DNA of 7,773 nt from Colimorpha sp045222795 (GTDB lineage Bacteria; Bacteroidota; Bacteroidia; Bacteroidales; P3). The position numbers and the translations under genes are program-made. Of the stretch, positions 1 to 4,425 are shown piece by piece. The notes under the pieces were generated by a model that saw only the letters and a program-made list of their open reading frames with translations, ran no database searches and was not told where the DNA came from. The first letter of the stretch is position 1. Each line of letters opens with the position of its first letter. The stretch covers positions 1-7,773 of the forward strand of contig JBGUZF010000062.1 in the NCBI GenBank assembly GCA_045222795.1. The letters run 5' to 3'.

Positions 1-261
1 TCGGAAGGCACCTACAGCAACCTCGTGGTCATCAGCCACAACCCCACCGAGATTATTCTCGACTTCGCCCAGATACTGCCCGGCATCGACGGTGCCGCCG
101 TGCGTCAGCGCATCATCATGAATCCCATCCATGCCAAACGCACCCTGGCAGCCCTGAGCGACAATATAAAGAAGTACGAGCAGCAGTTCGGCACCATCAA
201 CGAGCCCCGCATGCCCATGCAGAGCGACACCGTGCCCTATGATATCATCGGCAAAGCCTGA
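1..261 (+). CDS. DUF3467 family protein, 3' end only
   Basis: The reading frame is open from the first base and ends at TGA 259-261, giving the last 86 residues; the true start lies left of the window. The opening residues SEGTYSNLVVISHNPTE, then a DFAQILPG stretch and an IIMNPIHAKRTLAAL segment, match the conserved core of DUF3467, a small family of about 100 residues found across Bacteroidota. In the family, the segment before SEGTYSNL is only some 10-20 residues, so little is missing. No catalytic motif is visible and the molecular role is unknown. From memory, this gene often lies just downstream of rpoC in Bacteroides, so RNA polymerase genes may lie to the left; that is inference. A GTG codon at 25 is internal to the conserved block and is not a credible start. 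The gene overlaps the next one by 23 bp, suggesting cotranscription. Confidence 0.85.
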   Translation, partial: SEGTYSNLVVISHNPTEIILDFAQILPGIDGAAVRQRIIMNPIHAKRTLAALSDNIKKYEQQFGTINEPRMPMQSDTVPYDIIGKA

Positions 262-748
262 CCTGCGCTGGGCTATAGAGGCTGGCGACTGGCGCACCCA
301 CAAAGAGCAAAGTGAAGCCGCACGACGTCTGCTACGCTATCTGGCAGGCTACGACATCGTGGTTGAACACGATGACCACGGTGCACCATATATCCTCAGT
401 CAACCCAAAATGCATATAAGCATAAGCCATTGCCGCAAGGCGGTGGCTGTCGCCGTTTCCGAAAAATATCGCATAGGTATCGATATCGAGAGCCGCCGCA
501 AGGTGAGCCCCTCTCTTATGGAGCGAGTGTGCACAGACGACGAACTGGCCAAGATACGTTCTTCTGCAGATCCCACAATGACCTTCCTACGTTTTTGGAC
601 ACGCAAAGAAGCCGTACTGAAGATGCAGGGTACTGGAATACGCGGTTTTGGCAGCATGGTGGAAGTCTCAGAGGCTGCCAATTGTACAATAGAAGAAATC
701 GACTGTGGACTCTACGACACCGTAGCCGCACTGGCTACGGCCTTATAA
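239..748 (+). CDS. 4'-phosphopantetheinyl transferase superfamily protein (Sfp/AcpS type)
   Basis: This 169-residue enzyme is predicted to move the 4'-phosphopantetheine arm of coenzyme A onto a conserved serine of a carrier protein, turning apo-ACP or another carrier into its active form in the cytoplasm. Seen in the sequence: HISISHC at residues 59-65, matching the family's (W/I)S(I/V)SHS block; GIDIE at 80-84, whose Asp82 and Glu84 are the expected Mg2+ ligands; and FWTRKEAVLKMQGTGI at 119-134, the W-x-x-KEA-x-x-K signature, with Glu124 and Lys128 as key residues. It is shorter than classical Sfp (about 220 residues) and appears to have a reduced N-terminal half, as in other compact Bacteroidota members. 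The ATG at 239 sits inside the upstream DUF3467 gene and lacks an SD, so translational coupling is likely. Its 3' end overlaps the convergent TsaC-family gene by 14 bp. The sequence does not tell whether it serves fatty-acid ACP or a secondary-metabolite carrier. Confidence 0.88.
   Translation: MISSAKPDLRWAIEAGDWRTHKEQSEAARRLLRYLAGYDIVVEHDDHGAPYILSQPKMHISISHCRKAVAVAVSEKYRIGIDIESRRKVSPSLMERVCTDDELAKIRSSADPTMTFLRFWTRKEAVLKMQGTGIRGFGSMVEVSEAANCTIEEIDCGLYDTVAALATAL
720..740. terminator. Hairpin at the convergent gene junction, possible weak terminator
   Basis: CCGTAGCC (720-727) and GGCTACGG (733-740) form a perfect 8-bp stem with a 5-nt GCACT loop. It spans the last codons of the phosphopantetheinyl transferase and includes the TAG stop of the convergent TsaC-family gene (735-737). 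There is no clear T-run after the stem on either strand, so it does not look like a standard intrinsic terminator. It may still slow converging polymerases or protect 3' ends. Both strands here are coding, so chance is possible. Confidence 0.35.
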
Positions 749-1280
749 CTGTTTCGCTGCCGTCAGCATTTATCTTTATTATTCGGCTGCCCTGAGTGAC
801 ACCCGAGACAAACTCAGGCAGCGGTGGCACACAATAGTCCACGCGGCGTTTTAATTCATCATCAATATCATCGTATGTCGCAGGCGACGGACGTCCGCTG
901 AGGTTTGCACTGGTGCTCACCAACGGCGCCCCAAGGCGGCGTATCACCTCTTGGCAGAAGAAATGATTAGGCATACGTATGCCCAGCGAGCCGTCGGCAG
1001 CAGGTAGGTTGTCGGCGATGTCTTCGCCCAGCATGGCCTGCCACCGTTTCCGCGGCAGTATGTACGTTGTCGGCCGCTCGCAACCTTCCACTTTCCACTT
1101 TCCATTTTCCACTAAAACAAGCATGCTTTTCGAGTGGTCGCGCTCCTTGATGGCATAAAGCCGCTCCGCGGCATCGCGGTTGCGGGCATCGCAGCCTATG
1201 CCCCAGATGGTATCGGTGGGGTAGAGAATGGTGCCGCCACGGCGCAATGCCTCGACAGTCTGTTGGATTATCTGCTCCAT
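735..1280 (-). CDS. L-threonylcarbamoyladenylate synthase (TsaC/Sua5/YrdC family)
   Basis: The enzyme makes L-threonylcarbamoyladenylate from threonine, bicarbonate and ATP, the first step of t6A37 formation in ANN-decoding tRNAs; the TsaB/TsaD/TsaE machinery then transfers the group. The product is 181 residues, the size of single-domain TsaC. Family motifs visible are GGTILYPTDTIWGIGCDA (15-32), AIKERDHSKSMLVLV (43-57), which carries the basic nucleotide-binding residues, DGSLGIRMP, and LVSTSANLSGRPSPAT, which holds the S-x-N motif. I chose the ATG at 1280 because the domain begins there and a promoter-like -7 element lies at 1291-1298; an in-frame ATG at 1352 would add 24 non-conserved residues and start upstream of that element. 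Oddity: after LVLV, residues 57-66 are encoded by a 7-bp tandem repeat, and a helix present in homologues (as I remember them) seems shortened or missing. Active-site motifs are intact, so it is probably functional. Confidence 0.87.
   Translation of the reverse strand: MEQIIQQTVEALRRGGTILYPTDTIWGIGCDARNRDAAERLYAIKERDHSKSMLVLVENGKWKVEGCERPTTYILPRKRWQAMLGEDIADNLPAADGSLGIRMPNHFFCQEVIRRLGAPLVSTSANLSGRPSPATYDDIDDELKRRVDYCVPPLPEFVSGVTQGSRIIKINADGSETVIRP
1084..1111 (-). repeat. Four-copy 7-bp tandem repeat inside the TsaC-family gene
   Basis: On the coding strand the units read TGGAAAA, TGGAAAG, TGGAAAG, TGGAAGG, four copies in 28 bp. They encode residues 57-66 (VENGKWKVEG) of the TsaC-family enzyme without breaking frame. 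From memory, similar TGGAAAR-type runs are common between genes in several Bacteroidota genomes; finding one inside a conserved gene is unusual. Confidence 0.8.
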
Positions 1281-1290
1281 TTTCACGCTG

Positions 1291-1298
1291 CAAAAATA
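1291..1298 (-). promoter_or_regulatory. Possible -7 element for the TsaC-family gene
   Basis: On the minus strand this reads TATTTTTG, matching the Bacteroidota -7 consensus TAnnTTTG. No TTG was found at the expected -33 position, so support is partial. If used, transcription would begin about 4-6 nt before the ATG at 1280, giving an almost leaderless mRNA. The flanking A/T runs make a chance match possible. Confidence 0.4.
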
Positions 1299-1318
1299 CA
1301 AAAAAAAACGGCATACTC

Positions 1319-1349
1319 TTGGCAGTATAAGATTTTTTTTGTACCTTTG
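1319..1349 (+). promoter_or_regulatory. Bacteroidota-type promoter for the POT transporter
   Basis: TTG at 1319-1321 and TACCTTTG at 1342-1349 are separated by 20 nt, a good match to the primary-sigma consensus of this phylum (TTG, about 19-20 nt, TAnnTTTG). Transcription should begin near 1356, leaving an AT-rich leader of about 64 nt before the ATG at 1420. No SD precedes that ATG, which is normal for the phylum. Confidence 0.75.
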
Positions 1350-1419
1350 CACATTGATATATATGATTCACCAAGTATTAAAATCAGTTAAATAAATTAT
1401 AAACCAAAACATTACATCT

Positions 1420-3081
1420 ATGGAGTTCATTACAAACCTATGGAATGCCAACACACCGCTGTTTATGCTCGTGGCGGGTCTGATTGTTGTCACTCCGTTC
1501 ATCATCTTCTATGTGCGCAAAGCACTGAAGGAACACCCCAAGGGACTTATCCCCGCCGCATTGAGCAACATGGGCGAGCGTTTCGGCTACTACATTATGA
1601 ATGCCGTGCTGACGCTGTTCATATGCTCCAAGTTCGGTGTGCCCGACGGTACGGCTGCCATCATGTTCGCCGTGTTCTATTTCCTCATCTATGTGCTTTC
1701 GCTGCCTGGCGGTATAATTGCCGACCGCACACAGAACTATAAGGGTACCATCATTGCCGGTATCATTGTGATGGCTGTGGGCTACGGCATCCTCGCTATC
1801 CCCGTGTTCAGCGGTCACGGCTTCTCGTGGGTCATGGTGCTCACCATGGCTGCTCTTGTCATTATCGCTTGCGGTAACGGTCTCTTCAAAGGCAACCTGC
1901 AGGCCGTGGTGGGTCAGATGTACGACGACTTCGAGGCTGAAGCCGCTAAGAAAGGTCCCGAAGCATTGGCAAAAGCACAGGAGAAACGCGACTCTGGCTT
2001 CCAGATTTTCTATGTATTCATCAACATTGGTGGTGTTGTTGCCCCCTTCATCGCCCCCATCATCCGCAACTGGTGGCTCAAGGCCCACGACATGGTCTAC
2101 AACGCCCAGCTACCCAAGCTCTGCCATCGCTACCTGACCGATGGTATGAAGGACAACGACATGGATAACCTCACCGCCCTCACTGCCCAGTATTCCGATT
2201 CTGCCGCTAACCTCAATACTTTCTGCGACAGCTACCTGAACGTCTACAACACTGGCGTACACTTTGCTTTCATCGCTTCGGTGCTCGCCATGCTTATCTC
2301 CCTCACTATCTTCCTCTGCACCAAGAAGGGTATGCCCAACCCTGTGAAGAAAGCCAAAGCCGAGACTACCCTCACCGCCGAGGAGAAAGCCGCAATGGCC
2401 AAGGATGTGAAGACTCGTATGGCCGGTCTCTATGCCGTGCTGGGTGTCTGCATGTTCTTCTGGTTCTCGTTCCACCAGAACGCCGAGTCGCTCTCATTCT
2501 TTGCACGCGACTTCGTTGTCAGCAGCTCTATTCCTCCCGAGATTTGGCAGTGTATCAACCCCTTCCTCGTCATCATCCTGACACCCATCATCATGTGGTT
2601 CTTCGCACGCCTTGTGAAGAAAGGCAAAGAGGTCTCAACTCCCAAGAAGATAGCCTTCGGTATGGGCATCGCTGCCTGCGCCTACATCTTCCTGGTGGCC
2701 CTGTGCGCCAGCATCGGCTATCCCTCGCCCAAGGAGTTCCTCGGAATGCCTGTTGGCGATCAGGAAGCATTGAGGGTTGGCCCGTGGGCGTTGATCGTCA
2801 CCTACTTCTTCCTCACCGTCGCCGAACTCTTCATCAGCCCGCTGGGTTTGAGCTTCGTGTCGAAGATTGCTCCCAAGCACCTGCAAGGTATCTGCCAGGG
2901 TCTGTGGCTCAGTGCCACCGCCATCGGCAACCTGCTCATCCTCATTGGACCCTACCTCTACAACGGTATGCCCAAACTCTGGATGTGCTGGCTGGTCTTC
3001 GCCCTGGTATGCATCGCCGCTATGACTGTCATGTTCGGCATGCTCAAGTGGCTCGAAAAGATTACCTCCGAGGCAAAGTAA
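1420..3081 (+). CDS. POT-family (PTR2) proton-dependent oligopeptide symporter
   Basis: This 553-residue inner-membrane protein of the major facilitator superfamily is predicted to import di- and tripeptides with protons. Visible family marks: NMGERFGYY at residues 50-58 (the ExxERFxYY region of TM1), the LPGGIIADRT loop between TM2 and TM3 (95-104), a TM4 lysine in FKGN (Lys157), the PTR2 signature GFQIFYVFINIGG (193-205), FHQNAESL in the TM7 region (351-358), and Glu469 in TVAELF of the TM10 region. Many hydrophobic segments fit the 12-14 helix fold. Two polar insertions stand out, about 216-275 between helices and a lysine-rich linker about 302-333. Oddity: the first acid of ExxER is Asn50, although Glu53, Arg54, Lys157 and Glu469 remain. 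I recall the same NMGER form in other Bacteroidota POT proteins, so it is probably a clade trait. The gene has its own promoter and terminator and appears monocistronic. Substrate range cannot be read from sequence. Confidence 0.92.
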   Translation: MEFITNLWNANTPLFMLVAGLIVVTPFIIFYVRKALKEHPKGLIPAALSNMGERFGYYIMNAVLTLFICSKFGVPDGTAAIMFAVFYFLIYVLSLPGGIIADRTQNYKGTIIAGIIVMAVGYGILAIPVFSGHGFSWVMVLTMAALVIIACGNGLFKGNLQAVVGQMYDDFEAEAAKKGPEALAKAQEKRDSGFQIFYVFINIGGVVAPFIAPIIRNWWLKAHDMVYNAQLPKLCHRYLTDGMKDNDMDNLTALTAQYSDSAANLNTFCDSYLNVYNTGVHFAFIASVLAMLISLTIFLCTKKGMPNPVKKAKAETTLTAEEKAAMAKDVKTRMAGLYAVLGVCMFFWFSFHQNAESLSFFARDFVVSSSIPPEIWQCINPFLVIILTPIIMWFFARLVKKGKEVSTPKKIAFGMGIAACAYIFLVALCASIGYPSPKEFLGMPVGDQEALRVGPWALIVTYFFLTVAELFISPLGLSFVSKIAPKHLQGICQGLWLSATAIGNLLILIGPYLYNGMPKLWMCWLVFALVCIAAMTVMFGMLKWLEKITSEAK

Positions 3082-3098
3082 TATTGCCTTGGACATAA

Positions 3099-3131
3099 GA
3101 AAACCCCTGCATCGGTGATGCAGGGGTTTTC
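3099..3131. terminator. Strong bidirectional intrinsic terminator
   Basis: GAAAACCCCTGCATC (3099-3113) pairs perfectly with GATGCAGGGGTTTTC (3117-3131), a 15-bp stem with a 3-nt GGT loop. The outer A/T pairs supply a T-run on whichever strand is transcribed. It lies 17 nt after the transporter stop and about 45 nt after the rpsU stop on the other strand, so it should end both converging transcripts. Confidence 0.92.
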
Positions 3132-3176
3132 CTTTTCAATGGCGTTGCTCCTAATGTGGGAGTTCCATGCTCAGGC

Positions 3177-3374
3177 TTACTTGTCGAGCTCTTGCTGGCG
3201 CAGGTGCTGGACGTAGATGGCCTTCAGATGCTTCTCGCGATTGATGACACTGGGTTTGGTGAACTGCTGACGACGGCGCATCTCCTTCACAACACCAGTC
3301 TTGTCGAATTTGCGTTTCAGCTTCTTCAGAGCTCTCTCAAGGTTTTCACCTTCTTTAATGGGAACTACGATCAT
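3177..3374 (-). CDS. rpsU: 30S ribosomal protein bS21
   Basis: This 65-residue basic protein matches bS21: MIVVPIKEGENLERALKKL at the N-terminus, then KRKFDKTGVVKEMRRRQQF and a C-terminal helix ending in ELDK. bS21 sits on the 30S platform near the 3' end of 16S rRNA. In Bacteroidota, structural work shows bS21 with bS18 and bS6 covering the anti-SD, so most mRNAs are translated without it. The C-terminal segment HLKAIYVQHL has a tyrosine at residue 54, which I recall as the bS21 residue contacting the anti-SD in Flavobacterium. The gene lies 64 bp downstream of rpmB with no obvious promoter between, so it is probably cotranscribed with it and ends at the terminator 3099-3131. It is the only gene here with a good SD, pointing to feedback control by free anti-SD. 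Confidence 0.93.
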   Translation of the reverse strand: MIVVPIKEGENLERALKKLKRKFDKTGVVKEMRRRQQFTKPSVINREKHLKAIYVQHLRQQELDK

Positions 3375-3381
3375 TGCTAAT

Positions 3382-3386
3382 ACCTC
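3382..3386 (-). promoter_or_regulatory. Shine-Dalgarno of rpsU
   Basis: The minus strand reads AAAGAAAGAGGTATTAGCA just before the rpsU ATG. The GAGGT core can pair with the CACCUCCUUUCU tail of 16S rRNA, with GAGG ending 8 nt before the ATG, an ideal spacing. The other starts seen here (TsaC-family gene, transporter, rpmB, ssb, phosphopantetheinyl transferase) show no comparable motif. This fits autoregulation in which ribosomes lacking bS21, with an exposed anti-SD, translate rpsU preferentially. Confidence 0.7.
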
Positions 3387-3438
3387 TTTCTTTGTTAAAG
3401 GTTAATACTAATTTATTTAAGACTGTTTGTCTTCGTTG

Positions 3439-3678
3439 TTAGAATACCAGGTGACCCTGGGCGGCGGCGTCATTCAGAGCAGCGATGATGCCCTTCTTGT
3501 TGATGATGCGCATGCCTTTGGCAGAGACCTTCAGGGTAATCCACATATCCTCTTCGGGGATGTAGAATTTCTTGGTCTGCAGGTTGGGGGCGAAGGTACG
3601 TTTGGTGTGGATACGGGAGTGCGACACGTTGTTGCCCACGATTACTTTCTTACCGGTGATTTCACATTTCTTTGACAT
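3439..3678 (-). CDS. rpmB: 50S ribosomal protein bL28
   Basis: The 79-residue product is a clear bL28, a structural protein of the large ribosomal subunit. It starts MSKKCEITGKKVIVGNNVSH, continues with SRIHTKRTFAPNLQTKKFYI and an aromatic strand (EDMWITLKVSAKGMRIINKKG), and ends in the usual short helix. Length and order fit the family without gaps. The ATG at 3678 follows an AT-rich leader of about 47 nt with no SD, and a near-consensus promoter lies upstream. It is the first gene of an apparent rpmB-rpsU unit. From memory, rpmB in Bacteroides is usually followed by rpmG, a DUF4295 gene and ftsY; none of these is present here, so the local order has been rearranged in this lineage. Confidence 0.95.
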   Translation of the reverse strand: MSKKCEITGKKVIVGNNVSHSRIHTKRTFAPNLQTKKFYIPEEDMWITLKVSAKGMRIINKKGIIAALNDAAAQGHLVF

Positions 3679-3731
3679 TGTAGTATAATTTTTGTTGTTT
3701 TATTACGTTATTTTTTCGTCGAAACGAGGTG

Positions 3732-3761
3732 CAAAAGTACTACCTTTTTTCATACTGACAA
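3732..3761 (-). promoter_or_regulatory. Bacteroidota-type promoter for rpmB-rpsU
   Basis: On the minus strand TTG (3761-3759) is followed after 19 nt by TACTTTTG (3739-3732), an essentially perfect phylum consensus. Transcription should begin near 3725, giving a leader of about 47 nt before the rpmB ATG. The close match fits a highly expressed ribosomal protein unit. Confidence 0.82.
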
Positions 3762-3908
3762 AAAAAAATGCATCCCTCGGCCGCATTTTAATTTTTTTTA
3801 ACATATCGTTAATCGTACTACACTGTATCACAAAATATTACATTAAACTACATTTTGCTATTTAACATAGTTTTTTCAGGCAGTTATGTACGCCAAGGAC
3901 ATCTTCAT

Positions 3909-3939
3909 TTGGTCATTTTGAAGTTTTTTCGTAATTTCG
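3909..3939 (+). promoter_or_regulatory. Probable promoter for ssb
   Basis: TTG at 3909-3911 is separated by 20 nt from TAATTTCG at 3932-3939, one mismatch from TAnnTTTG. The predicted start near 3946 leaves about 50 nt of leader before the ssb ATG. A second candidate further left (TACATTTTG near 3850) has wrong internal spacing and no matching TTG. Confidence 0.55.
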
Positions 3940-3995
3940 CATTCCAATTTTTTCGACAACATACATTATCACGAATCAACGAAAAAAGACAAAGT

Positions 3996-4424
3996 ATGAC
4001 TGGTGTAAACAAAGTAATCCTTGTAGGAAATGTAGGCAGACTTCCCGATGTAGTAACTTTCCCGTCCGAAGGAGCCGCCCCCGTCAAAAAGGCATCCTTC
4101 CCTTTGGCAACTACCGAATATCGCCGCAATCGCGAAAACGAAAGAGTAGAGATAACAGAATGGCACAACATAGTGTGCTGGCGCGGTCTGGCCGACGTGG
4201 CCGAGCGCATACTTACCAAAGGTGCACAGATATATATTGAAGGCCGGCTGCAGAGCCGCACATGGGAGGACAAGGAGGGCAACAAACGCCATGTCACCGA
4301 AGTGGTGGCCGACAACCTGCTGCTTCTCTCGAAACGCCAGCAGAACGATGACGGCAACCGCAGCAACCCCCTTATCGATATCCTTAACGCCGATACCGAG
4401 CCACTGGGAGACCTCCCCTTCTAA
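3996..4424 (+). CDS. ssb: Single-stranded DNA-binding protein
   Basis: The 142-residue product coats single-stranded DNA during replication, recombination and repair and recruits partner enzymes. The OB fold covers about residues 1-112: NKVILVGNVGRLPDV at the start, FPLATTEYRRNRE, then TEWHNIVCWRGLADVAERIL, GAQIYIEGRLQSRTW, and a closing TEVVADNLLLL strand. Trp56 and Trp90 lie where DNA-stacking aromatics are found in the family. The tail ends GDLPF, the acidic-hydrophobic tip that binds partner proteins. The linker between OB fold and tip is only about 25 residues, much shorter than in E. coli. I chose the ATG at 3996 because MTGVNKVILVGN is the normal N-terminus; the frame stays open upstream to 3855, but that stretch contains the promoter. 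The gene seems monocistronic and its stop lies one base from that of the convergent surface protein gene, with no clear terminator between. Confidence 0.95.
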   Translation: MTGVNKVILVGNVGRLPDVVTFPSEGAAPVKKASFPLATTEYRRNRENERVEITEWHNIVCWRGLADVAERILTKGAQIYIEGRLQSRTWEDKEGNKRHVTEVVADNLLLLSKRQQNDDGNRSNPLIDILNADTEPLGDLPF

Positions 4425-4425
4425 A

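Larger units (their letters stand above)
3679..3995. other. Divergent AT-rich intergenic region between rpmB and ssb
   Basis: This 317-bp stretch contains no convincing gene. It holds the rpmB promoter (3732-3761, minus strand) and a probable ssb promoter (3909-3939, plus strand). The middle, about 3762-3900, is very AT-rich with TTAA-containing tracts. I saw no tRNA, riboswitch fold or strong hairpin in it. An open frame running into ssb from 3855 lacks conservation-like content and is best read as leader. Confidence 0.8.

Noticed and set aside
1281..1352. 24-codon N-terminal extension of the TsaC-family gene
   Set aside because: Phe/Cys-rich and not conserved; the promoter-like element at 1291-1298 would lie inside it and the enzyme domain begins at the ATG at 1280.
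1438..2088. Minus-strand open frame of 216 codons under the transporter
   Set aside because: Histidine/glutamate-rich antisense translation of hydrophobic codons; the plus-strand POT motifs are decisive.
3419..3433. Small hairpin between rpmB and rpsU (AAGAC/GTCTT)
   Set aside because: A 5-bp A/T-rich stem is too weak to call a terminator or attenuator.
3855..3995. Upstream in-frame extension of ssb (47 codons)
   Set aside because: The SSB family starts at the MTGVNKVILVGN methionine, and the extension overlaps the probable promoter.
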